This document shows, piece by piece, positions 52,849 to 60,741 of a stretch of DNA of 64,000 nucleotides. Source of the stretch: Lewinellaceae bacterium (GTDB lineage: Bacteria; Bacteroidota; Bacteroidia; Chitinophagales; Saprospiraceae); contig JACJXX010000001.1 of the NCBI GenBank assembly GCA_020636435.1, forward strand, positions 1,736,001 to 1,800,000. The letters are read 5' to 3'. How positions within the stretch are numbered: the first letter of the stretch is position 1; each line of letters starts with the position of its first letter. The notes under the pieces are model-generated. The model was not told the DNA's origin and made no database searches. It worked only from the letters and a program-made list of their open reading frames with translations. A program made the translations under genes and the position numbers.

Positions 52849-53868
52849 TCAAGGCGCGCCCCCGTCCCCTTTCTTCCCTTTCTTCTTAAAATACCGCCGG
52901 AAGAGGAAGTTATGCCGCATCGCCTCCATATTCTCATTGAAGCGGGCGGTTCCCTCTTCGATGTGTTGCATAGTTTGTTCGAGGTTGTTGGCAAAGGCGG
53001 TGTCCCGCAGCAGCAGAGTGGCGGCGCCTTCCCCTTCGGCCAGTTGCTGCATAGCCGACTTCAGGATGGCGCTGGAAGCGGCAATGTCTTCCGCAGAGCG
53101 CCGGAGTTCTGTCAGGACAGGCATTGCTTTTTCCGCCAGCGTGTCGATCTGGCTGATGGAGGCATTGAGGTTGGTTATTACCGTGGTGTCGTACAACAAT
53201 TGATTCAGCAGGCCGGAGCCTTCTTCCACTTCGCCGGTCAGGCGCTGAAGCTGCCCGCCGGTGGCAGCCAGGCTCCGGGAAGTGGCCTGCAGGTTGAAAA
53301 TGGCTTCGCGAAGGCCGATGGCCAGCTGCGTATCCCGCAGCAACAGGGCCAGCGTTCCTTTGCCCCGGGTCATGTAGTTGGTGATGCGGAGCAGGTCGTT
53401 GGAGATCAGGGCGATGTTCTCATTGGTCTTGCCCAGCGTATTGAGCAGTTCCTCCGTTTCCACCCGGCTGTAGGAAGCAATGACGTCGCCTTCCTCCACC
53501 ATGCCTCCCGCTCCTTTTCCCGGGCTGATGTTGACCAGCATGCTGCCTACCAGGCCGTCGGATCCGATACTGGCCACGGCGCCTTTTTTGATGTACGGCT
53601 GCACCGTTTTGTCGAGTTTCATATTGACCTGCACCGTGCTGTCATTCAGCAGCATGATGCTTTCCACCGTGCCCACATTGATGCCTGAGTAGCGGACGTT
53701 GTTGCCCGGCTGCAGGCCGTTGACATTGCCGAAGACGGAGCTGACCCTGAGCGTGGCGCCAAACATATTCTCCTGGCTGCCGATCAGGTAGACCCCCGCG
53801 ATGAAGAGCGCCACCGCAATGGTAATGAACAAGCCTAGTTTTACCGTGTTTTCCGTTTTCTTTGCCAT
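52849..53868 (-). CDS. mlaD: MlaD-like MCE domain lipid transport protein
   Basis: A 339-residue inner-membrane protein: one N-terminal helix (LGLFITIAVALFIAGVYLIG, about 12-31) then an MCE domain (GNVNGLQPGNNVRYSGINVGTVESI, about 45-120) and a long helical C-terminal part (to about 320). MCE proteins form hexameric rings that shuttle phospholipids between membranes. It continues the mlaE-mlaF operon, although a 168-base gap with an inverted repeat separates it from mlaF. No mlaC/mlaB genes are visible here. Confidence 0.92.
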   Translation of the reverse strand: MAKKTENTVKLGLFITIAVALFIAGVYLIGSQENMFGATLRVSSVFGNVNGLQPGNNVRYSGINVGTVESIMLLNDSTVQVNMKLDKTVQPYIKKGAVASIGSDGLVGSMLVNISPGKGAGGMVEEGDVIASYSRVETEELLNTLGKTNENIALISNDLLRITNYMTRGKGTLALLLRDTQLAIGLREAIFNLQATSRSLAATGGQLQRLTGEVEEGSGLLNQLLYDTTVITNLNASISQIDTLAEKAMPVLTELRRSAEDIAASSAILKSAMQQLAEGEGAATLLLRDTAFANNLEQTMQHIEEGTARFNENMEAMRHNFLFRRYFKKKGKKGDGGAP

Positions 53869-53889
53869 AAAGAAAGACTATTTGTGATT

Positions 53890-54028
53890 ATTCAGCATCA
53901 TGGTTGTATGACGCCTGGCGCAAAATTTTGTAAACCGCCCTTCCCCTCCAGAGGGGAATGAGAAGGGGTTCCAGCAGAAAAAGCCTACAAAATTTTGCGC
54001 CAGGTGTATTTCATACCTCATGCTGAAT
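53890..54028. repeat. 139-bp inverted-repeat element between mlaF and mlaD
   Basis: The outer 43-base arms (starting ATTCAGCAT at 53890 and ending ATGCTGAAT at 54028) pair with about nine mismatches; the inner block CTGGCGCAAAATTTTGTA is perfect. The centre has GC-rich CCCTCCAGAGGGG. A MITE-like element or a strong RNA fold in the mla transcript. Confidence 0.7.
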
Positions 54029-54036
54029 AGTAACGA

Positions 54037-54765
54037 CTATTTGAAAAATGCCTGGACCCTGGGGTCCGGCAGCTTTGATAATGCTTCGTAATTCCCCTCC
54101 GCGTAGTTCTTGCCGTCGATCAGGATAATCATCCGGTTGGCGATCACCCGCGCGCAATCCATGTCATGCGTAATGATCAGGGCAGAGGTATTGTATTCCT
54201 TCTGAACCTTCAGCATCAGTTCGATGATCTCTTTAGCGGTGATGGGGTCCAGCCCGCTGGTCGGTTCGTCGTACAGGATGATGCGCGGGCGCAGGATCAG
54301 GGTGCGGGCCAGGGCGATCCGGCGCTGCATGCCGCCCGAGAGCTCTTCGGGCATCAGGCCGATGGTATGGGCCAGGCCCACGCTCTTCAGGGTATTCACA
54401 ATAAGGGAATCCACATCCTGCCCTTCTATCTTTTCCGGGTGGCGCCTCAGGGGAAATTCCAGGTTTTCCTGCACGGTCATGCTGTCGTACAGGGCGCTGC
54501 CCTGAAAGAGGAAGCCGACCTCAGTGCGCAGCCGGTCCATTTCGTACTGGTTCAGTTCGGGGATGGGCCTTCCCAGTACCTCCAGCACGCCGGAATCGGG
54601 TTCCAAAAGGCGGACGATGCACTTGAGCAACACCGATTTGCCGGAGCCGGATTTGCCGACGATCACCAGGTTCTCGCCCTCGTACAGGTCCAGTTGGAAA
54701 CCATTGAGGACGTGTTGTTCGCCAAAGGATTTGTACAAGTCCGCTATGTGGATCAAGGGTTTCAT
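54037..54765 (-). CDS. mlaF: MlaF-like ABC transporter ATPase
   Basis: A 242-residue ATPase with Walker A GKSGSGKSVLLKC (about residues 37-49), Q-loop FLFQGSALYDSMTV, signature LSGGMQRRIALARTL (the LSGGM..R form typical of MlaF), Walker B IILYDEPTSGLDPI and switch His in IITHDM. It powers the MlaE-MlaD lipid transporter at the inner membrane. The mlaE gene ends nine bases before its ATG. Confidence 0.95.
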   Translation of the reverse strand: MKPLIHIADLYKSFGEQHVLNGFQLDLYEGENLVIVGKSGSGKSVLLKCIVRLLEPDSGVLEVLGRPIPELNQYEMDRLRTEVGFLFQGSALYDSMTVQENLEFPLRRHPEKIEGQDVDSLIVNTLKSVGLAHTIGLMPEELSGGMQRRIALARTLILRPRIILYDEPTSGLDPITAKEIIELMLKVQKEYNTSALIITHDMDCARVIANRMIILIDGKNYAEGNYEALSKLPDPRVQAFFK

Positions 54766-54774
54766 TTTAAGCCT

Positions 54775-55557
54775 TTACAAATCAAAAAAGATATCCGCCA
54801 CCAGCACGGCGATGAAGTCGAGCACAAACAAGAGCATGGAGGCCACCACCACGGCAGTATTGGCGGCGCGGCCCACGCCGGCCGTTCCTTTTTTGGAATT
54901 ATACCCTTTATAGCAGCCGATGAGGCCGATGGCAAAACCGAAGAAAAAGGTTTTGATGGTGGCCGGCATCAGGTCGGCAAAGCTCAGTTGCCGGAATACT
55001 TTGTTGAAAAAAAGCCGGAAGGACACATCGCCCTTCATGTTTTCCACCAGGTAGGAGCCGAACAGGGCGATCGCGTCTCCGAAGATGACCAGCAGGGGCA
55101 CCATCAGGGTGGTGGCCAGGATGCGGGTCACCACCAGGTATTTAAAGGGGTTGGTGCCCGATACCTCCATGGCGGCGATCTGCTCGGTCACTTTCATGGA
55201 ACCCAGCTCCGCCCCGATGCTGGAGCCGATCTTGCCGGCGCAGATCAGGGCAATGATCACCGGCCCGATCTCCCGGATGATGGAGATACCGATCATGGAC
55301 GGCATATAGGCTTCGGCGCCGAAATCCTCCATGGTGGGCCGCGTCTGTAGGGTGAGCACCAGGCCCATAATCAGGCCGGTCATCCCCACCAGGAATAAAG
55401 ATTGATTGCCGGCGATGAAGCATTGATGGAGCAGTTCCCGCCATTCGAAGGGACGGCGGATGGCTTCCTTGAAAAAACGACGGGCGAAGAGCCATACTTC
55501 GCCGGTCTCCTGAAGATACCTCCGCAGGCCGGAGCGTTGGAAGTAGGTGGTAGGCAT
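54775..55557 (-). CDS. mlaE: MlaE-like ABC transporter permease
   Basis: A 260-residue permease of the MlaE/YrbE family with about five helices. Conserved parts include TVAIIREIGPVIIALICAGKIGSSIGAELGSMKVTEQI-like segments (here IIREIGPVIIALICAGKIGS, then SMKVTEQIAAMEVSGTNPF), the elbow and E-loop region unique to MCE permeases. It is the first gene of the mla transcript (mlaE, mlaF, mlaD). Known systems of this type maintain outer-membrane lipid asymmetry. Confidence 0.95.
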   Translation of the reverse strand: MPTTYFQRSGLRRYLQETGEVWLFARRFFKEAIRRPFEWRELLHQCFIAGNQSLFLVGMTGLIMGLVLTLQTRPTMEDFGAEAYMPSMIGISIIREIGPVIIALICAGKIGSSIGAELGSMKVTEQIAAMEVSGTNPFKYLVVTRILATTLMVPLLVIFGDAIALFGSYLVENMKGDVSFRLFFNKVFRQLSFADLMPATIKTFFFGFAIGLIGCYKGYNSKKGTAGVGRAANTAVVVASMLLFVLDFIAVLVADIFFDL

Positions 55558-55689
55558 AAGGCCGCGCTTTTGGTTTGGCGTAAGGTCGTATTATAATAAC
55601 AAGATGAAAGCTGGGTTGTATTAATGAAGGGAAAGGATTATCGAAGGTTTGTTGGGTGGAGTGTCAGGTGGCGTGGATGCTTCTTTTCA

Positions 55690-55872
55690 GGCCGTATGCC
55701 CGAAAAGGATGCTATGCCCTTATCAGGGCAATAGATGCTATAGATGCTGCCCCATAAACCCTGGCGGGTGAAATCTATTGTTCAGTGGCCCAGCTATCTA
55801 TAGTATCAATGGGCCGAAGGCCCTTAGCATCCCCGGGGGCGCAAATGCGCCTCCGGGAAGCATCCACAGCAT
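55690..55872. repeat. GCATC-flanked hairpin cluster
   Basis: Three hairpins: GCCCT/AGGGC (55716-55729), GGGCC/GGCCC (55811-55823) and CCCGGGGGCGC/GCGCCTCCGGG with loop AAAT (55832-55857). GATGC and GCATCC words flank them. This fills most of the gap between mlaE and the amine oxidase, with no gene. It resembles the hairpin at 20.77 kb. Confidence 0.55.
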
Positions 55873-55874
55873 CC

Positions 55875-56933
55875 TCACAACAACGCCACCCGATCCGCTG
55901 CCAACAACCCCGACAGTACCGCCCCATCCATATAGCCGCCGAATTCCGGAGAGGTTTCGGTGCCGGACAGAAAGAGTTTGCCGCCCATCAGAGGTCTAGC
56001 GAAAGCGGGGTGGCCGCTGTTTTGGTGAGGGAGGATGTAGCCGTCGTAAGGATGGTGGGTAAATGGCTCATTGGCCCACACCCAGTCGATGTAGGAAAGG
56101 AAATTGGCAGCTTCCAGGCCGAAGAGTTTTACCAACTGGCGAAGCACCATCTCCCGGCGGTCGTCTTCTTTGAGCTGCGCCGTTCCCGGAGCCAGGAAAC
56201 CTTTGAGGGCAAAGGCAGTTCCTTCAAAATTGGTGTGGTCGTAAATCTCGGTAGCCGGGCCAGCCTGGCTGTAAGCCGTGCCGGCAAAGCCGTGCTCCCG
56301 CCAGAAGGGCCGTTCGTATTCGACGGCAAACTTGACCGATTCGCTCATCCAGGTGTGGGTTTGAGCCATCACCTGAGCCGTTCCTTTGGGAATAGCCGGC
56401 GAGAAGCGGATGGTTTTCAGCAGCAGGCGGGGCGGCAGGGCGGCCACCACCAGGCGGGCCTGGAATTCAGCGCCATCCTGAGCCGTGAGTTGCAGCCCCT
56501 GGCCCTGTTCCCGAATTTCGGCGATGGGCGTGTTCAGCCGGATGTTTGGCTCGCCGATGCGGCTCACCAGGGCATCGACCAGCGAGCGGCTGCCTCCCTG
56601 CACCCGGTGGTACGGCTCTTCGGAAGCGGGCAGGTCGAAACGCTGGGGCGGGGCAAAGGACATGGCCTCCAGCAAGGCCTTGCCCTGGTCGTGCTGGTCG
56701 AAGTAGCCTACGCCCAGTTCCAGCAAAAGGCCCATCAGGTGCTGGTGCTTGTCGCCAAACCAGGTGGCGCCCATTTCTAAAGGAGTTCCCCGCCCTTCGC
56801 CCTCCAGGGTCCAGATGCGGCCGCCGCAGCGCTCCCGGGCTTCCAGCACCAGCGGCTGAATGCCCATCTTTTTTAATTCGTACGCGGTGACGAGGCCGCT
56901 GAGGCCGGCGCCGAGGATGATGGCTTGGTTCAT
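55875..56933 (-). CDS. FAD-dependent amine oxidase
   Basis: A 352-residue flavoprotein of the monoamine oxidase/amine oxidase group. The dinucleotide-binding motif AIILGAGLSGLVTAYELKK is at the start, followed by ARERCGGRI (the family GGR motif) and LEMGATWFG. The C-terminal FAD contact FLSGTETSPEFGGYMDGAVLSG is typical. It oxidises an amine with oxygen to aldehyde, ammonia and peroxide; the substrate is unknown. ATG 56933 gives the correct N-terminus; upstream in-frame starts lie in repeat DNA. Confidence 0.92.
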   Translation of the reverse strand: MNQAIILGAGLSGLVTAYELKKMGIQPLVLEARERCGGRIWTLEGEGRGTPLEMGATWFGDKHQHLMGLLLELGVGYFDQHDQGKALLEAMSFAPPQRFDLPASEEPYHRVQGGSRSLVDALVSRIGEPNIRLNTPIAEIREQGQGLQLTAQDGAEFQARLVVAALPPRLLLKTIRFSPAIPKGTAQVMAQTHTWMSESVKFAVEYERPFWREHGFAGTAYSQAGPATEIYDHTNFEGTAFALKGFLAPGTAQLKEDDRREMVLRQLVKLFGLEAANFLSYIDWVWANEPFTHHPYDGYILPHQNSGHPAFARPLMGGKLFLSGTETSPEFGGYMDGAVLSGLLAADRVALL

Positions 56934-57200
56934 GGTTGGATGGTTGGATGGGTTCATGGTTGGATGGGTTCATGGTTGGATGGGTTCATGGTTGGATGGG
57001 TTCATGGGTTCATGGCTGGATGGGTTCATGGGTTCATGGGTTCATGGGTTCATGGAACCATGAAACAATGAAGCCATGAAACCGTGGAACCATGAAACAA
57101 TGAAGCCATGAAACTGTGGAACCATGAAACCGTGGAACCATAAAACTGTGGAACCATGAAACCGTGGAACCATAAAACAATGAAGCCATGAAACCAGGGA
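56934..57200. repeat. Low-complexity GGTTGGAT / GGTTCATG array with inverted second half
   Basis: Repeats of GTTGGATGGGTTCATG run from the start of the amine oxidase gene to about 57050, then the complement pattern (AACCATGAAACAATGAAGCC) follows to 57200. The two halves could fold together. It fills the gap to the next gene. The repeats run directly into the amine oxidase start and may shift its 5' region. Confidence 0.7.
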
Positions 57201-57232
57201 ACAACAATTGACAACTCGTCCTTTCATCACTT

Positions 57233-57445
57233 TCAAGGAATTCTCTTTATGGCTAAGCGCAACAATAACGCCCATGGAAAGCCGTGCAGCACAAAATCGA
57301 ACCAGTCGATCGGCCCCATGCCCACCGCGCCGCCGCGTATCCATTTGATCTTGCCCCAGATGTGCGGCTCGGGCAAAAAAGGAGCCAGCCCCAGGGTGAG
57401 GCACAGGGCCAGAACGATTTTCCAGTTGTCGAGGTATTTGGCCAT
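57233..57445 (-). CDS. Small conserved membrane protein
   Basis: A 70-residue protein with two hydrophobic segments (IVLALCLTLGLAPFLP and FVLHGFPWALLLRLAI) and the motif EPHIWGKIKWIRGGAVGMGPIDWFD between them. Proteins of this kind are often seen in Bacteroidota and some are labelled RND-transporter-associated, without evidence. The sequence begins in a plausible way (MAKYLDNWK). Function unknown. Confidence 0.72.
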   Translation of the reverse strand: MAKYLDNWKIVLALCLTLGLAPFLPEPHIWGKIKWIRGGAVGMGPIDWFDFVLHGFPWALLLRLAIKRIP

Positions 57446-57523
57446 GGTTTTCGTTTGCGTTGATCCGGCAAATATCCGATAGTTTTGGGAAAGTTCAGGT
57501 ATTTGCGAAAAGCATTGTGCACG

Positions 57524-58579
57524 TCATTCATCCGCCCCTCCATACTCCTTGCCCGCCGTTTGCCAGAAAGTGAGAAACAGCGCGGCGATCACCGGGCCGA
57601 GCACGAAGCCGCTCAGGCCGAACCAGGCGATGCCACCCAGGGTGGCCAGCAGCACCAGAAAGTCCGGCATTTTGGTATCCCTTCCCACCAGTATCGGGCG
57701 CAAAATGTTGTCGATCAGGCCGATGCCCAGAGTGCCGACGATCACCAGGGCGATGGCCTTGCCCCACAAGCCCTGCCAGGCCAGAATGGCGGCTGCCGGA
57801 GCCCACACTATCGCACTCCCTCCTACCGGCAGGAGGGACAATATGGTCATCATCACCCCCCAGAACAAAGCGCCTTCGATGCCCAGGATGGCAAACATCA
57901 GCCCGCCGATAGAGCCCTGCACGACAGCAACGATCAAAGTTCCTTTCAAAGTAGCCCGCGCCACGCTGGCAAAACGTTCGATCAGCGTGCGCTCCCATTT
58001 ATTGCCGAGCGGCACTACATTGATCGCGGCGTTCAACATCTTGCGGCCGTCGCGCAGGAAAAAGAAGAGTACGTACAACATCAGAAAAAACTGGGCGGTG
58101 AATGAGAGGGCGTTCTGCGTGTAGTTGAACACCCGGTCGGCCACCAGCCCCGTGGCCTTCACGGCAAAATTGCTCACGTTTTCCCGCAGTTTGTCCGGCG
58201 ACAAACCAACCATTGACAGGGCTTCTTCCAGGCGGGGCGACTGGGTTTCGATGAAATCTACCACCCGCGCCAGATCCCACTCTCCGGATTGTATCTTCTG
58301 ATAAACGCTTACGCTCTCATTGACCAGCGCCAGCAGAATGAAAAACCCCGGAACGACTACGATCAGAATGATCAGAAGGGAGCTAAGGGCCGCCGCCAGG
58401 TTCTCCCGGCCGCGCAGCCGCCAGCGCAGGATGCGGTAGGGCCGGTAAAAGGTCAGGGCCAGCAGGGCCGCCCAGAACAGGGCCAGCAAGAAAGGCCCGA
58501 TCATTCCTATGAAGGAGGCGGTTATGCCGATGAGCATCAGCCAGAAGGCGATGGGACGGATGTAGGGGCGTGTGGGCAT
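57524..58579 (-). CDS. AI-2E family transporter (PerM/YdiK-like)
   Basis: A 351-residue membrane protein with about eight helices. It starts with a pair of helices (IAFWLMLIGITASFIGMIGPFLLALFW), then a soluble loop (about 75-150), and the C-terminal signature region GGSAIVWAPAAAILAWQG and LRPILVGRDTKMPDFLVLLATLGGIAWFGLSGFVLGP that defines the AI-2E/PerM family. Members export or exchange small solutes, some with Na+/H+ antiport; the autoinducer-2 link is not general. Confidence 0.92.
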   Translation of the reverse strand: MPTRPYIRPIAFWLMLIGITASFIGMIGPFLLALFWAALLALTFYRPYRILRWRLRGRENLAAALSSLLIILIVVVPGFFILLALVNESVSVYQKIQSGEWDLARVVDFIETQSPRLEEALSMVGLSPDKLRENVSNFAVKATGLVADRVFNYTQNALSFTAQFFLMLYVLFFFLRDGRKMLNAAINVVPLGNKWERTLIERFASVARATLKGTLIVAVVQGSIGGLMFAILGIEGALFWGVMMTILSLLPVGGSAIVWAPAAAILAWQGLWGKAIALVIVGTLGIGLIDNILRPILVGRDTKMPDFLVLLATLGGIAWFGLSGFVLGPVIAALFLTFWQTAGKEYGGADE

Positions 58580-58582
58580 GGT

Positions 58583-58835
58583 GGGTTTGATGGTTGATGG
58601 TTGATGGTTGATGGTTTGATGGTTCGATGGTTCGATGGTTCGATGGTTCGATGGTTTTGGACTTTGGACGTTCTGGGAAATGCCCTTTTAGAGCCAGGTT
58701 TAAGTCGGAAGGCGGAAGTCGGACACGAGCGAAGCGACTGACGGAGTAAAATGGGCGTTTGGTGCCTATTCGGAGGCCAATTCCGACTTCCGACTTCGCA
58801 CTTCCGACTTCACCCTTGGTTCGTCCAAAGTCCAA
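58583..58835. repeat. Low-complexity GATGGTT repeats plus inverted repeat
   Basis: 58583-58655 is GATGGTTGATGG/GATGGTTCGATGG tandem sequence. TTGGACTTTGGACG (58657-58670) and CGTCCAAAGTCCAA (58822-58835) are perfect inverted arms, enclosing shorter GTCGGAAG/CTTCCGAC arms. The rest of the gap to 59063 has CTTGAACCTCGAACC-like repeats and no gene. Confidence 0.6.
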
Positions 58836-59063
58836 GATGGTTTCAAGCGCGGCTTCGACCTTGAACTTCGAACCTTGAACCTCGAACCTTGAACTTTGAA
58901 CAGTCCCGACACCCAAAAGTAAGAAAGTTCCTTCATTAACTGCTCATTAATGGTATCCGGGCGCAACTTAACGAGTTGCAAAGAGCATCTGCTAAATCAG
59001 GCGCGCCAGGCCGGGAAAATAGGCGTATATTTCCAACTATTTCTATTTAAAAAAAACTGAGCC

Positions 59064-59324
59064 ATGCAATTATCCGCCGACGGGAAATTTCTGGAGGTCA
59101 ATGTGGGGAGCCACGAAATACTCCACAGCTTTGATCATGACGACAAGGAAGTTATTCAACGCATCGAGGCCGACCGTTTCAGCAAGAAGATTATAGCCGT
59201 AGAACGCATACTTTCTATAAGCGAAAAGTTTATTCTGACATCATACGCCTTCGACCGGATCATTTACTGGGAGTACGAAGAGGATTACGATGCCTTGAAA
59301 AAGATGTTGATGCATCGGATTTAG
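59064..59324 (+). CDS. Hypothetical small protein
   Basis: An 86-residue acidic protein (MQLSADGKFLEVNVGSHEIL, FDRIIYWEYEEDYDALKKML) without signal peptide or membrane segment. The frame has good codon use and an ATG after a purine-rich AAACTGAGCC stretch. I do not recognise a family. It converges on the flavin oxidoreductase remnant, three bases between stops. Confidence 0.55.
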   Translation: MQLSADGKFLEVNVGSHEILHSFDHDDKEVIQRIEADRFSKKIIAVERILSISEKFILTSYAFDRIIYWEYEEDYDALKKMLMHRI

Positions 59325-59327
59325 CTC

Positions 59328-59874
59328 TTAGAAACGTTTTCCGATCGCTTTTTTCATCTCATGCAGCGGCATAAAAACAGCCGCCGCCAGCGGGTTCATA
59401 TCCAGGCGGGGGGCTTTGCCCTGCGCCAGGCGAATGAGCTGCCAGGCGTAGAAGCCCCCCCTCCGCCATATCCTCCAGAGCTTTGAAACGGTGCGCACGT
59501 TCAGGGTAGAAAACTGCCCCAGTTCGCCGCGCAGGAAGGCACTCACCTGATGGGGCTCGGTGAGGAAAGGGCGCCCCATGCCGATGACATCCAGTTCGCC
59601 TTTTTCCAGTGTTTCTTCGGCGAAAGAGCGGGAACGAAAGCCGCCGGTCACCATCAGAAGGATGTCACTATTGCCTGCCGAGGTAGCGCTTGTCGATCAT
59701 GATGTTGCCGGTCAGCATCAGGCCGGCGCCCTGCCGGGCCCAGCTTTGGTAGAGGTGGCGGTGCAGCTCGTTGGGCAGGTAGTCGGCGCGGCTGAGGCGT
59801 TCGGTGAGGGCTGACTTGGCGAGGCGGTTGCAGAGGGTAGCGCCGCAGGGCAGAGAGAGAGGGGTATTTAGCAT
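59328..59874 (-). pseudogene. Old Yellow Enzyme (NADH:flavin oxidoreductase) with internal deletion
   Basis: The N-terminal 66 residues (59874-59668: LSLPCGATLCNRLAKSALTE, then GLMLTGNIMIDKRYLGRQ) and the C-terminal 108 residues (59654-59328: MVTGGFRSRSFAEETLEKG, ELDVIGMGRPFLTEP) match the two ends of an Old Yellow Enzyme TIM barrel. The middle, including about 230 residues of FMN and substrate site, is missing. The two pieces are out of frame at the junction near 59660. This is a clear deletion derivative and is not expected to be active. Confidence 0.82.
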
Positions 59875-59880
59875 TGAAAT

Positions 59881-60741
59881 TTAATCCTTTTTAATTTCTC
59901 TAATCCCCTTTTCGGGGCGGTTGACGTCATATTCCACATTATCCTCAGGAATATACTTCCAGCAACTGAACGTCTGTATATGCTTAAATTCCTCCAGTTC
60001 CAGTTGCTCATTCACATGCAGGAAGCCCATGTATTCTTCAACCCCCGCTCCGCATTGCCCGCCCCCCTGTGAAGCGGGGTTGGATAACTCACGAAAGCGG
60101 AAGATCAGGTAAAAGTGCCCACCGGCCTGCTTACCGGCCACCTCCCGAATATCATAGATGTATTTGATGCCGGACAATTTAGTCAGGTTGACGGATTTGT
60201 AAATGATTCCTCCTATTTCCAGATCTATTGTTGCGGTGGTTTTATAGGAATAATCGTGCAGGGCCTCCAGGCTTACCGGCTTATAGGCATTACTGGCGGC
60301 TGTTTTCCAGTTCAGTTTAGTAAAGTCGGCTTCCGATTCATTGACAAAAATTTCCCGGTATCGGCCCAGGCTGCACGTATTTTCATCAATCGTATCGAAT
60401 ACAGAATAGGGGACGAACAATTTTATCCCACTGAACCTGTCATTCTGATTAAAAGAGCCTACCAGTGGAATCTTCGTCCCGATCCGTTCGTATTGATACC
60501 ATCCCCGAAGTCCTTTGCTCTTCCATTGATTGCCTCCTGGATGCCCGCAGAGGGCGCCCGTGTCGTACAATTGCATGAATATGGCGTGTTTTCCGTCAAT
60601 CATGCCCTTCAGGGTATAGAATTTATGCTCTTCGATATGGTACTCGAAATTCCAGTCTGGAGTGCCCTGGCTATAACCGGCCAGTGAGTAGGCCAACAGG
60701 ACGGCAAGATAATATAGAGTGTTCAAATTATTCATACTCAT
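59881..60741 (-). CDS. Hypothetical secreted protein
   Basis: A 286-residue protein with a signal peptide (LYYLAVLLAYSLAGYSQG). The mature part is mixed (MIDGKHAIFMQLYDTGALC, PLVGSFNQNDRFSGIKLFVP, YKTTATIDLEIGGIIYKSVN) and could be an aspartic-protease-like fold (FMQLYDTGA resembles the retropepsin-type DTG/DSG motif), but the assignment is weak. Its start overlaps the esterase stop by four bases (ATGA), so the two are cotranscribed and translationally coupled. Confidence 0.6.
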   Translation of the reverse strand: MSMNNLNTLYYLAVLLAYSLAGYSQGTPDWNFEYHIEEHKFYTLKGMIDGKHAIFMQLYDTGALCGHPGGNQWKSKGLRGWYQYERIGTKIPLVGSFNQNDRFSGIKLFVPYSVFDTIDENTCSLGRYREIFVNESEADFTKLNWKTAASNAYKPVSLEALHDYSYKTTATIDLEIGGIIYKSVNLTKLSGIKYIYDIREVAGKQAGGHFYLIFRFRELSNPASQGGGQCGAGVEEYMGFLHVNEQLELEEFKHIQTFSCWKYIPEDNVEYDVNRPEKGIREIKKD

